From contig NC_080558.1 of NCBI RefSeq assembly GCF_030253575.1, positions 6,458,001-6,522,000 of the forward strand: a DNA stretch of 64,000 nucleotides. Direction: 5' to 3'. A model generated the notes under the pieces. The model did not search any database. It was not told the DNA's origin and saw only the letters and a list, made by a program, of their open reading frames with translations. The translations under genes and the position numbers were made by a program. Source of the stretch: Rhododendron vialii. Its lineage: Eukaryota; Streptophyta; Magnoliopsida; Ericales; Ericaceae. Below are positions 1 to 10,353 of this stretch, one piece after another. Each line of letters starts with the position of its first letter. Within the stretch, counting starts at the first letter, position 1.

Positions 1-192
1 CAGAGGATATGCCGCCACTGGCGAGGCGTTTCTGTTATTGAAGCCCGGTGTTAGAATTAACTAGTTTTAGTTTGTTGTTTTCCAGCTTTCTCTTGTAGCT
101 GGCTCGACTCTATTATTGTTTTTCCCCTACAAGACTTTGTGGCTTTGAAGGGTTTATGAATTTCCAAACTACCAAAAAATAGAGGTTCTACA

Positions 193-426
193 CGCACGAG
201 ATCCCCTGTCCGACCTCCTTCCGGACAGGGGCCGGTCCGACCCTCTCTTGGCCATTGATCTCGCAAATCAACAGCTGATGTGGGCCGAGCACTTCTTGCT
301 CCAAAACGACGTCGTTTTGAGCAAGAAGTGTTCAGCCCATCTCAGCCGTTGATTTGTGAGATCACCGGCCGAGAAGGATGGGACAGGTGCCTGTCCTGAA
401 GGGGGTCGGACAAGGGATCCGAACTC
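193..426. mobile_element. Mutator-like MITE with 9-bp TSD
   Basis: A foldback element whose ends match as inverted repeats; both contain GATCCC(C/T)TGTCCGACC when read inward. It is flanked by GGTTCTACA (184-192) and GGTTGTACA (427-435), an 8/9 match consistent with a 9-bp Mutator-type TSD. The homologous position in the duplicate block, near 7,712, reads straight through as an unoccupied site. The insertion therefore post-dates the duplication, or was lost from the other copy. Confidence 0.7.
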
Positions 427-906
427 GGTTGTACAGGGTTTTTCGATGCACCAAGGAGCCAATTAGCCAAAACCTGACTTCAGCTAATTCAAGTTGATCC
501 ATAAACAATCTGGTATAAAATTGTCCATGATCCTAAACCATGAAGTATTTCTTTTTGGTTTTTTGTTACTTATAAATTTGGCGAGGCTTTTGTGAATTCC
601 TAAAGGAACAAAAACGTCTACTATTCGTTCCTTTCGTGCGTATAAAGAGACTTGAGTTTCTGAGTTTGGTTGGATAATCAACTATCCCTGGCGATGAGTT
701 GCCCATGTGACAATATTTGATGACAAGGGTGTGCCAGTGCTAGTCTAATTTGGCAACTAAAATGGGCTAGAAAAATATATATGAAGAACTACAAATCCTT
801 AAACAACTTAGTTACGCAAATTATTTGAATGTTCTATATGAAAGCTAGCTTCAAACTCAAAAATTGCAAGCCAGAAAAGGCTGATCAGAAATTCAGAATC
901 CACATC

Positions 907-914
907 TATAAATA
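907..914 (+). promoter_or_regulatory. TATA box of the broken inhibitor copy
   Basis: TATAAATA lies 86 bp upstream of the ATG of the orphan exon 1 at 1,000. The same box sits at the equivalent place in the intact copy at 8,223, which supports a real core promoter. Confidence 0.6.
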
Positions 915-999
915 CACCATTAGTTACAATAACATATGAATGATGACAAAGGGAAAGAAAAGACAATGCAAGAAGATCAAGCATACGATAATTGTGAAA

Positions 1000-1018
1000 A
1001 TGTCGTCCTCGTGTCAAG
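1000..1018 (+). pseudogene. Orphan exon 1 of a potato inhibitor I gene
   Basis: Nineteen bases encode MSSSCQ plus the first base of a Gly codon, followed by a GTAAAT donor. This is the same as exon 1 at 8,313-8,331 apart from one silent change. The intron homology breaks off near 1,415 and no exon 2 (the part encoding KSSWPELVG onward) follows, so this copy cannot make an inhibitor. The promoter region is still recognisable, so a short non-functional or chimeric transcript is possible. Confidence 0.7.
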
Positions 1019-1537
1019 GTAAATATTACGGAGTACTACATTTTAGTGCTAAGTTGGCTAATGCTTTGTTTGTGTTCGGGAAAATATTTTTCCGGGAAAC
1101 ATTATGTATTTTCTTGTACTTGATGTGTCGAAAACCAAAACTCAAAGGTAAAATGCGTTTTAGAGATTTAACACTACTACCACACCATCATCAATACAAC
1201 TCAACCACAAACCACTGCTGCCGCTGCCACTCGGCCACCAGCACACCTGGTAGAATAATTCTTTTCAAGGTTGCTAGCAAAAACAAAATTCCTTTTTCTG
1301 TGTAAAGCATTTTTTCACAACCTTTTTCACTGGAGATATTTTTGTTGGTCCGAAACAAATGGAGCGCAAGTCTGTTGTTGCATTACTTATTTGTTAGTAG
1401 CTAATACAATATGTCTAACATGTTCCTAAAAAAAAAAAAAAAATAGTCACTTGTGTTCTTGGTTTTCTTATCTCTCTCTCCTTAAAACCAAGTCCAATAC
1501 TGGTATCAAAATAACTTTACCAAAGTTATTTTTGGAA

Positions 1538-1647
1538 AATGATATTGGCACTCTAAAAATTGATGCAGGCACTCCAAAAAAAAAAGTGGCTATGGAATTA
1601 CACTAGTTTTGGAGTGCCTATATCAATTTTTGAAGTGTCAATATTAT
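1538..1647. mobile_element. Short foldback MITE
   Basis: An inverted repeat of about 110 bp. The left end runs GATATTGGCACTCTAAAAAT and the right end is its imperfect reverse complement. The GGCACTCCAAAA motif recurs twice inside and again around 2,290-2,655, so this is a small repeat family. Confidence 0.6.
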
Positions 1648-1689
1648 TTACCTTATTTTTTAGCTAGCTACATTTTTTTTGTCTTATAG

Positions 1690-1815
1690 TATTAAAAGCA
1701 TTTATACTATCCAAGCCTTTTTCCCAATAAGAGTATCAACTTCTTCCCCATGAGATTTGAACACACAAACTGACTGCAGCTAAATAACCGTCAGGCCAAG
1801 TGCCGGAGTTGGCTA
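1690..1815 (-). mobile_element. Probable tRNA-derived SINE fragment
   Basis: On the minus strand a box-A-like stretch (GGCACTTGGCCTGACGGTTA) is followed about 35 bp later by a box-B-like GTTCAAATCTC. This is the spacing of tRNA-derived SINEs. No clear TSD was found and the copy is diverged. Confidence 0.4.
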
Positions 1816-2060
1816 GCTATAATTTCAAGTACTAAAAAATTGATAGGAGTAATATTGTTGCACTAGGTAGGTGTTGTTGGGTTCGGAGTATTCTCATGGA
1901 TTTGATTATATAATGTCACTTTTTGTGACTCTAAAAATAAACTTGCGAGTTCGATGTTAAATGTTATAAAACACTTAATTAAAGCCCCTCACTAACACCA
2001 ATTGATTTTAGAAGATATGGTGAAAAAACAGTCCGATAAAAGGTGTCATTCGAACTACAA

Positions 2061-2177
2061 ATTTGAACCACTATGTATTAATTAAATTCATCTCACTATT
2101 CAGATTCTGATTAGTTGAATTTGTACCACTATGTATTAATTAAATTCATCTCACTATTCAGATTCTGATTAGTTGAG
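2061..2177. repeat. Tandem duplication, about 58-bp unit
   Basis: Two nearly identical copies in tandem of a unit beginning ACCACTATGTATTAATTAAA and ending near GATTCTGATTAGTTGA. No coding content is seen. Confidence 0.85.
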
Positions 2178-2289
2178 TTAACTGATGTGACAAATTTAAC
2201 AAAGTCAAAATTATTGTGTTTAGTGGCACAAAAGTTAAAAAGCAATTTCCACCCCTCGGCAGACTTGAGTTTATTTTCGAAAAGAAAAA

Positions 2290-2655
2290 TAATTTTGGCA
2301 CTCCAATTTGTGATGACGGCATTTTAAATTTTGTCTTTTAGTGTACCTTGCAGGTACTCGCTCCTTTCCAATTTGTTTGTCCACTTTTTGACTTTTAACT
2401 GTCCCAAAATGTTTATCTATTTGACTTCCAAGTGAATCAATTTTCCCTTTTCACTCTTTCTTTAGTGGAATAGAGTAATTTTTTAAAAAAAGTTAAAGGG
2501 TAAAAGTGGAAAATTGTATCTTTTAGGTATAATCATTGTGTTCTCTAAAAAAGTTGAATTTTCGAGGTTAGACAAACAAATTGAGACGGAAGAAGTATAA
2601 TTTTTACAGTAAAAAACAAGTTTTGGAGTGCCATCGTCAAAAATTGGAGTGCCAA
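2290..2655. mobile_element. Foldback MITE carrying a Stowaway
   Basis: The ends (TTGGCACTCCAATTTGTGA on the left, an inverted match near 2,645 on the right) belong to the same family as the short element at 1,538. The middle is occupied by a separate Stowaway-like element at 2,357-2,595. Confidence 0.55.
2357..2595. mobile_element. Degenerate Stowaway-like MITE
   Basis: The ends (CTCGCTCCTTTCCAATTTG on the left, the complement of GAGACGGAAGAAG on the right) are decayed Tc1/mariner Stowaway terminal repeats. Both sides carry the TA dinucleotide expected as TSD. Confidence 0.6.
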
Positions 2656-3274
2656 ACTCATTTGCCCTCTCGAAAACACTCGTCAAATCTAGATTTCAGC
2701 GGCCAATATAACAGCAAGCTATTGCCTTTTGATTTGTTTTTCTGTGTTTTTCTGTTTTTTTTCTTTGGTTTCTTGTCGTGAGTCATCCTCCCGACTAGAT
2801 TTTCCCCGGTTCGGTGTTTTCGTTAGGGTTTCATTGTTGGTTTTGAGTTGTGAATTTTTTAGTTTGTAAATTCACACCCCCAGAACTTACACTCCCAAAA
2901 TAATCCAACCTACAAATTCACATCACTAAATCCAGAATTCACACCTTACCCGCACAATTCACAACCTCTCAAATTACACAATTTACCCATCTAAATTCAG
3001 AATTCAGTTTCTTTTCTTTGTTTTTTGATAAGTAAATCCAGAATTCACACACGCAATTCAAATCAAAATAATAATGGCCGTCTGTGAAGAGGGTGGCATT
3101 GGGGGTTGGATTTGTAGAGGGTCGTGGTGCTTGAGACTGGAGGAAGGGAAAACGGTGGTTATGTTGGCGGTGGCTAGAGTTTGAAGTGGGCAAGCAACCT
3201 TTAACAGTGTTTGTCTGGTCACTCATACTCTCTCACTTCCACTCTTTCTTTGTTCGCTGTGGTCAAACGCTTCA

Positions 3275-5142
3275 ATGAGGAAGATTCTTTCCAGCCCTAG
3301 AATCAGAATGGCTTCCAATTACTACTCAACAAGAAAAGGTACCTCACTTCTCCTTTCCCTCAACTTCAACCCATTGCTGGCTGATATAGCCTTGTTTCAC
3401 TCCCAAATTCCAACAAACCCTTTTTCTCCTGAGTCCCTTGCAAACATGGGTTCAACCCAGATACGGAATTTGGTGTTCGAAAAACACAAATTGGGTTTCG
3501 ATAAGCTCGACCATGCTCTTAGTTTATTCCACCGGATGATCGAAACTCGATCTCGTCTTTGGTGATCCATTTTAATCATCTGTCAAGTGCTGTTGCAAAA
3601 ATGAAGCAATATTCAACGGTAATCTCTTTATTCAGATAAATGCGCGAGCTGGGAATTCCGATTAATGAGTATACACTAGGTATTTTGATCAATTGCTTTT
3701 GCCGCATGAAGTAAGTTGATTTTGGGTTTGCTATCTTCGGTTTCTTCTTCAAATGTGGTTACAGAGCGAATGTGGCTGCCTTCAACACTCTAATAAATGG
3801 GTATATTTTACAAGATAAGACTGCTGATGCCGTGGAATTGTTCCTAAGGTTGACGAAAGACAGAGACATTACACCTAATGAGGTTACGTACGGGACCATC
3901 ATAAATGGCCTTTGTAAACTTGGAAACACTACAATGGCTGTACAGTTGGTCCGGAGTATGCAAAAATGGAACTTTAAGCCTGATGTTGTGATTTATAGCA
4001 CTATCATTGACAACCTTTGTAAGGACAGAAACATAGATGATGCTTTCATCCTCTTGTCAGAGATGAGAGAGCGGGATGTAATGCCAAATGTGGTTTCCTA
4101 TACCTCTTTGGTTGATGGCTTGTGCAAATTGGGTCATGGTTAGACGCCACAAGAATGTTGCAAGACATGATAGAGCAAAACATTATTCCAAATGTTTTAA
4201 CCTTTAATACATTGGTGGATGCACTTTGCAAGGAAGGAAAGACTAAAGAGGCAGAGCGTATACTCGCTATCATGATTCGAAGAGGTGAGGAACCCGATAT
4301 AGTGACTTTCAATGCTCTTATGGACGGATATTGTTTGCAAGGACACATGGACAAAGCAAAAGAAGTGTTCAATTCCCTGGTGGGTAAGGGCCTTAAGCCC
4401 AACGTACGCAGCTATAATATTTTGGTGAATGGATACTGCAAGAGGAGGAATATAGACAAGCCATGCATCTCTTCCGCGAAATGGCTTGTAAAGGGTTAAA
4501 ACCTGATACCATCACTTACACCACTTTGTTGAAGGGGATGTTTACAATAGGAAGGTGCGCTACCGCAGATAGTTTGTTTCAGGAGATGATACGTAAAGGT
4601 CAAAATCCTAACATTTTAACTTACTCGGTTTTGTTAGACGGCTTCTTAAAGAACCACAAAATCGTTAAGGCAGTGGAGGTGTTTCGTTTGATGCAAGATC
4701 AGGGCATAACTCCTAATATTGTTGTTTATAATATCCTCATAAATGGCATGTGCAAAGCTGGGAAAATTGACGATGCTTGGAAACTTTTAGTTCGATTTCA
4801 GCTGGAGGTTTGCAACCCACTATTAAGACTTACAACACAATGATTAGTGGACTTTGTAAGGAGACCATGCTGGATGAAGTTGAGGAGTTACTCTTGCAAA
4901 TTGAGGGAGGTGGGTGCCCACCAGATGATGTGACCTACAATATTGTGGTGCGGGCATTCTTGAAGAGGGGAGACAATGACAAGGTTATGATACTTCTACA
5001 AGAAATGATCAATAGGAATTTCTCACCAGATGCATCTACCACATCCATGTTAGTGGATTTACTTACGGTTGATTGTGGGGATGACAAGCCTTTAAAAATG
5101 ATCCAGAGTCTTGTGCCTCGGGATACAAAAAAAATGGCCTGA
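3275..5142 (+). pseudogene. RFL-type PPR pseudogene
   Basis: This is a full-length relative of the intact PPR gene at 18,469-20,334, with the same presequence and all 14 PPR repeats, but broken in many places. A small deletion near 3,559 shifts the frame and gives a TGA. In the resumed frame TAA codons lie at 3,637 and 3,712. One-base losses occur near 4,135 (followed by TAG at 4,141), near 4,458 and near 4,785. Between lesions the protein is very close to the intact paralogue, so decay is recent relative to the duplication. The 3' flank is also shared with the intact gene. Known RFL proteins are mitochondrial RNA-binding proteins, several of which restore fertility in cytoplasmic male sterility. 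This copy cannot make one. Confidence 0.92.
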
Positions 5143-5332
5143 ATATTGAGGGAATCACTCGAAGTTGTGAAAATATGGATGCTTTATTCGAGGTTATATT
5201 TTCTGTGCATCATGAGTCAGTGAAGGGAGGAAGCGAAAAGTGGGAAGGATATTTTGTTTAGATTTCTTCCAAAGGACTGCAGCCCACCGTAAGGATGCAT
5301 CCTGTATGATACAAGAAGTGTGATCTTGATAT

Positions 5333-5580
5333 TGTAGGTGTTCCTTAACTTCCTTCCATTCAGAGCTATAAACCGGGACAGTCACTTGGGAATAGAGGAC
5401 GGGCATCATTTTGATATGAGGTACATACACGAGGTAGCTCTGACTCAATTGTTTGGTCTCTCTATCTATGCTTGATTGAGAAGAATGGTGTTCTGCTGCT
5501 AATGCCAGAACTTAAAAAATAGAGTCTCTTTTTGGGCGGCAGTGAGTATTTTTGTTCTAAAATATATGTATCATGTTGTT
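5333..5580 (+). repeat. 3' flank shared between PPR copies
   Basis: This stretch matches 21,386-21,608, which lies about 1 kb downstream of the intact plus-strand PPR gene. It shares runs such as TGCTGCTAATGCCAGAA and AATAGAGTCTCTTTTTG. The segment duplicated together with the PPR gene therefore included at least part of its 3' flank. No gene is seen in it. Confidence 0.75.
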
Positions 5581-5599
5581 TCTAATCTATGAGAGAAGG

Positions 5600-5945
5600 C
5601 ACCGAGTCATATAACTGAAGAACATGATATACGGCATCAAGAGATAAACGACCAGATGGATCAGAAGAGCGAGTCACAGATCCAACCTGACGAACAGGAA
5701 CAAAAGCACCACTAGCTGTAAAAAAACAGAAATAGATGAGGATGGTGTGACAGAAGAAGTAAGAACTGAGCTATTAGGAGTCATATGATGGGTCGCTCCT
5801 GAATCAAATATCCAGGATAACTAATAAAAAGAAGGATTTTTGGAGTCCTCTGCCTTGGTCACCTGCTTTTTGAGCGAGAAGAGTCATCTTTTATCGGGGA
5901 AAGCTGGGCGGCCCTTCCAAGTTCCAACTCCTGTTTTCAATTCAG
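5600..5945 (-). mobile_element. Ty1/copia gag-pol remnant (protease)
   Basis: Read on the minus strand, this encodes KAEDSKNPSFY, then a stop, then WIFDSGATHHMTPNSS. The D-S-G-A-T-x-H-M signature is the aspartic protease active site of plant copia polyproteins. The frame is lost shortly after, and no integrase or reverse transcriptase is attached. Confidence 0.75.
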
Positions 5946-6819
5946 GCATCGTCTTTTCCCAACCCACTATGTTTTACGTTTGAAAGTTATATACCTTTTA
6001 CTATCATTTCTTACTTTTTTTTGGTAACTATCATTTCTTACATGCAAGTGGTTGTATGTTATCCTGCCAGTCTTTGTCTGACTATCAATGGGAAAGATCG
6101 GTTAAAACCCGAACCTAGAATTCCTACATAATGTGCTCCAACCTCTACTAACTGCGCATTTTCTATTTCTTTGTCTTTCCTCTAATGTTCATATTGATTG
6201 TAGCGTGCATAAGATGTTTGTAGAATTGTTTCTTTGATACCGAATCCTACAGGCTCGGTAGGTGTTCCCATACTCTCTGCTTCTAAATGTGCCCTCCAAC
6301 TTTGAAACAATTTCAATGCTATCGCTTGGAAAACGTCTCAATTTGAAGTTAGAACCGCTTGGGAGTAATGAAAATCTCTTTTTGTCAACAAGTGATTATT
6401 TTTGTGATAGTTCTAGAGATAAGTCAAAATAATACTCCATTTCGTGTTCTCTCCATAGGCCAAAGTTTCATGTATACACCACTCTATTATTCAGAAGGAA
6501 TTGTAACCAATTTCATTTTCACTAGCCACGAAAATGTAAAACAAATAGTTCCAAGTTGTGCCCCCTGCCAAGCGACCGTGGATTCAGTGGGACCCTGCTG
6601 CGTATCTTCGCTTGGCACCCATCTGAACTTCATCTTGAACATATGGCTGGGACAAATAGGTCCCGGCGGTTCAGTCAGCCAAAGCGGCCATGTGGATGGC
6701 TACCTACATCGGCCTAACAACTCGGACCACAAGAGTTCGGTAGTTCGGGCCACTACATTTTCGCTTTTCCAACTTACTATTCATGCAAAAATTAATCGAT
6801 GAGATCACTAGCAGCATCT
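5946..6819. other. Non-coding stretch
   Basis: No gene, RNA or repeat could be supported. A plus-strand open frame of 147 codons exists at 6,359-6,802, but it has no recognisable domain and an unplausible composition. Confidence 0.5.
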
Positions 6820-7675
6820 TGGTCTTGTTTGATAGGGAGGGGGGTCCTTCACTGTAATAATATCTGTACAGGAGAAATGAGAAACTTCATCCAACAGTGC
6901 TAATCCAATTGGGGTTAAATGCAACCTTTTTTGGAAGAAAATCTGTCCAATGAAAGTATAGATTTTTGTGTGGCAAGCCATACAGAACAAAATAGCTACT
7001 GCTGATCAGTTGCTGAAAAGAAACATAACACTTCAAGGGGGTGGATGAAGATGGTAATGGTCCACGGTGCAGAGTTGTAGAGGAATCTGCTCCCTATTTG
7101 CTGTTGCACTGCTTGTTTTCCTGGAAATTATTCAGGCCTTGTAGTCCTCTCTCCACATTGGCACCAGTCGCACCATATTAACTCGATGAACACTTCCTTA
7201 TATGCAGGTGAGACCAAACTCAACACAAATGGCTGCTGGTATGACTTTAATGGAAGAGCAGAATTGAAGGTCTCTTCCTTGGTTGCGAAGGAGATTGGTT
7301 TCTGGGCTACTATGGTCGCTTAGGAGTGGTTCGAGTTTGGAGTCGGAAATATGGGGCATTTATAGAGGTTTAACTACCATTCTCCTGAAGAAAGTTCTTC
7401 CACATGTTATGATTAAATCAGACTCCGTTAAAGCATGATTAAATCGGACTCCGTTAAAGCGGAGAAAGTTATCGATGAGGGTTCTCTTCCCATTCAGACT
7501 TATCAAGCTTTGATTCAAGATTCGAAAATCCTCCTGAACCATACTGGAGCCACGCTCTCTCACATTTATCGTGAAGCAAACCAGAGCGCTGATCATTTAG
7601 CAAGTATGCTGCCACCTGCGGGGCGTTTTGTTATTGAAGACGGTGTGGACGTAGCCCACCTTAAAATTAACTAGT
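6820..7675 (+). mobile_element. LINE 3' remnant: zf-RVT and RNase H
   Basis: The C-terminal part of a plant non-LTR retrotransposon ORF2 with several frame breaks. About 6,930-7,130 encodes the zinc-binding region after the reverse transcriptase, with a recognisable APYLLLHCLFSWKLF segment. About 7,215-7,675 encodes an RNase H-like (RVT_3) domain, with LNTNGCWYDFNGRA at its start and YREANQSADHLA near its end. A short direct duplication around 7,410-7,455 repeats the codons for MIKSDSVKA. The reverse transcriptase and endonuclease are absent. The last bases recur at 1-55, marking the left side of the duplicated block. Confidence 0.8.
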
Positions 7676-8690
7676 TTTTATGAATTTCCGAAGTACCAAA
7701 AAAAAACAACAGAGAAGTTCTACAGTGTTTTTCGATGCACTGAAGAGCCAAAACCTGACTTCAGCTAATTCAAGTTGACCCATAAACAAGCCGGTATGAA
7801 ATCTTCCATGATCCTAAATCATTTTTGTTTCTTGTTACTTGTAAATTCGGCGAAGCTTTCTTTGAATTCCTGAAGGAACGAAAACGTCTACTATTCGTTC
7901 CTTTCGTGCGTATATAGAGACTTCGATGTTGCTTTGCTCAAACAAACACCCACAAAGGAAATTGCAGATTATTGACTTGAGTTCCTGAGTTTGGTTGGAG
8001 AATCAACTACCCCCGGTGATGAGTTTGTTGTCAATGTGATAATATTTGATGACAAAGGGTGTGCCAGTCTAATTTGGCAACTCAACAGCCACTAAAATGG
8101 GCTAGAAAGATACGTATGAAGAATTGCTAATCCTTAAACCACTGAGTTACGCAAAATTATTGGAATGTTCAAAGTCAAAAATTGCGAGCCAGAAGGCTGA
8201 TCAAAAATTCGTAATCCTCATCTATAAATACACCATTAGTTGCGATAACATATGAATCACAAAGGCAAAGGAAAGGCAACACAAGAAGATCAAGCATACG
8301 ATAATTGTGAGAATGTCGTCCTCATGTCAAGGTAAATATTACTACTGTTTAGAGCTAAGCCAACAAACGCTTTGTTTGTGTTTGCGAAAATATTTTTCCG
8401 GAAACATTATGTATTTTGTGTCGAAAACCAAAACTCAAAGGTAAAACGCGTTTTAGAGATTTAATACTACTACCACACCATCATCAATACAACTCAACCA
8501 CAAACCACTGTTGCCGCTGCCACTCGACCACCAGCACTACCATACCTGGTAGCAAAACAAAATCCCTTTTTCTGTGTTTTTCACGACCCTTTTCACCGGA
8601 GATATTTTTGTTGGTCCGAAACAAACGGAGCGCAAGTCTGTTAAGTTGCATTACTTATTTATTAGTAGCTAATGCAATATATGTCTTGTA
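7590..8690 (+). repeat. Duplicated block, copy B
   Basis: This is the partner of the block at 1-1,415. It keeps the whole inhibitor gene, while copy A stops before exon 2. Identity is high across the promoter, 5' leader, exon 1 and intron. Confidence 0.8.
8223..8230 (+). promoter_or_regulatory. TATA box of the inhibitor gene
   Basis: TATAAATA lies 83 bp upstream of the ATG. It is conserved in position and sequence in the duplicate copy at 907-914. Confidence 0.65.
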
Positions 8691-8893
8691 ATAATACAGG
8701 TAAGAGTTCATGGCCCGAGCTCGTTGGGGCCCAGGGAAAAACGGCTGAAGCAACGATTGAGAGAGAGAATCCTCTGGTTAATGCCCAGATTGTGAAGGAA
8801 GGATCCTCGGTTATTTTGAACTTTGATTGCACTCGGGTCTGGGTTTGGGTTGATAAAGACGGCGTCGTTACAAGAGTCCCCATCATTGGATAG
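8313..8893 (+). CDS. Potato inhibitor I serine protease inhibitor
   Basis: Two exons, 8,313-8,331 (19 nt) and 8,700-8,893, are joined by a GT-AG intron that splits the Gly-7 codon (CAAG|GTAAAT ... ATACAG|GTAAG). The product is 70 aa, the normal length of the family. It begins MSSSCQGKSSWPELVG and ends in VTRVPIIG, both family hallmarks. Potato inhibitor I proteins block serine proteases of insects and microbes by presenting an exposed loop. By alignment with cucurbit trypsin inhibitor V the loop is EGSSVILNFDC and the P1 residue is Leu-46, which suggests chymotrypsin- or subtilisin-like targets. Cys-5 and Cys-50 can form the usual disulfide. Of the two loop-bracing arginines, Arg-52 is kept and the second is Trp-54. 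No signal peptide is seen, so a cytosolic or vacuole-independent location is likely. A broken duplicate lies at 1.0 kb. Confidence 0.9.
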
Positions 8894-9043
8894 GATTCGA
8901 AGCTGGTTTGCGCTTAAAATAACAAAATTGTCATTGTACATTTCATATGTTGCTAATGTATCTTGAAGGAAAATAAAACTGGAGTTCGTCTCCTCCATGT
9001 ATGTATTTTACTTGATTGGTAATAAGATTGGGTTCATTTAATT

Positions 9044-9048
<5 letters not shown>

Positions 9049-9084
<36 letters not shown>
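9049..9084. repeat. (CT)n microsatellite
   Basis: About 18 uninterrupted CT units, 150 bp downstream of the inhibitor gene. Confidence 0.95.
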
Positions 9085-9089
<5 letters not shown>

Positions 9090-9223
9090 TTAGGCTTTCT
9101 TCGTCGGCGTGTATGAATTTTTTTCATGGTCCATATTTTTACGTCCCCCTCTTATCGCGACAAACATTATACTCATACAAAATAAAAATAAAAAATGGAC
9201 TCTGATATGCATATTTGTCAACT

Positions 9224-10353
9224 TTAATAAAAATTAAAAATAACCTTGTTTAACCTCACATATTCTTGAACCTCCTTCCTAAACTTAAACACATCTCCCT
9301 TCATTTTACTCTTTTCACCAGACACAGTCAGCCTCTTCAACACTTTCGCATTACTCAAAGAGTACTTCACCAATCTCATCTCGAGCTTTCTAGGAAATAC
9401 TGATACCCATCGAACATGACTGTTAGCACCCAGCTCCAACGAACTTAAATTATGAATGTTGGGAGGTCGAGAAATTGATGAAGGTCGAGATTGCCCTCAT
9501 CTGGATCTTGGATATTGTCATAGTATAGCTAAAAGTCTACAAGCGAGAAAAAAGTAAGGACTACACGGTAAATTGAACTCTGAAGACTTGGGGTATTGAG
9601 TTCGATCTTATACGTGTCTGAACTAACATGGTAAACAACATCATTTCGCCCATAACATGCTGGATCTAAATATGATGCCACTAACATCTTCATTAAAGGA
9701 GCCGGAATCTTGAACAGCCTAAAATCTCTCCATCTGCATTCAATTAAAGATAAATTCTCAAGGACAGGGCAGCTAGAAATGAGCCTATCGGCTGAATCTC
9801 CATCCCCAAGACCAACTGAATGGAGATGGAGTGTTTCAAGATTCTGTAGACGAACTAAACTTGCAGCTGGCATTAAAATATAAGAACCCAATTTTGGTAC
9901 CGCCAGTGTTTTGCAAGTGAAAAGGTCAGGGAGCCTGGCAAGCACTACCAATAGAGGCATGCATGTATCAAGTTGTCGAACATTGCGTGAAAGTGCTGTA
10001 GTAACCCAGGATTTAACAGGTGAAGCCTCGAAGAATTCAGAAACTCCATCACAGGTAACACAAAACTCATCCACGTTTGACCCATCTAATGAAAGCAACA
10101 CATGGTATACAAACTTAACGAAACTCTTTTCTTGCCGACTGCCATGTCCTTCTGCATCAAGAATTTCAATATGTAGATTAGTAATTGATGTCCACATCCA
10201 CCTCCATTGTGTGAATAAAACGCTGGTTGCAACTGCACAATTCGTAGGAAGAAAGGATAGAATATGACTGGAGATTTTCGGGTAAGTTGGTGATTTTGTC
10301 TTCAGCAGTTTCACTTCCTCAGAAATCTTGTGTCTGTTAGATGTTGACCCCAT
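9224..10353 (-). pseudogene. F-box/FBD/LRR gene, decayed
   Basis: The longest open part (9,529-10,353) encodes 274 aa starting MGSTSNRHKISEEV. An F-box-like stretch ISSHILSFLPTNCAVATSVL is followed by WMWTSITNLHIEI, and then by leucine-rich segments (LETLHLHSVGLGD, CPVLENLSLIECRW). This is the layout of plant F-box/FBD/LRR proteins, substrate adaptors of SCF ubiquitin ligases. The first Leu-Pro-Asp of the F-box is replaced by TYPK. The frame ends in TAG at 9,529. The same frame reads on through a segment with EGNLDLHQFLDLP, then a one-base shift near 9,450 leads into an FBD-like tail (HNLSSLELGAN to RKEVQEYVR) ending at 9,224. The segment between LRRs and FBD is shorter than usual. A real gene ending at 9,529 or one with a cryptic intron cannot be excluded. 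Confidence 0.7.

Larger units (their letters stand above)
1..1415 (+). repeat. Duplicated block, copy A
   Basis: This stretch is a diverged copy of about 7.59-8.68 kb. Shared in the same order are the tail of a LINE RNase H reading frame, a stretch around 450-720 matching 7,735-8,060, a TATA box, and exon 1 plus most of intron 1 of a potato-inhibitor-I gene. Similarity stops near 1,415, just before the position of the exon 2 acceptor in the other copy, so copy A ends inside the intron. It also carries an inserted element (193-426) that the other copy lacks. Confidence 0.8.

Noticed and set aside
6359..6802. 147-codon plus-strand frame
   Set aside because: No family resemblance, no coding-like bias and no partner exons. 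It lies between transposon remnants and is most likely chance.
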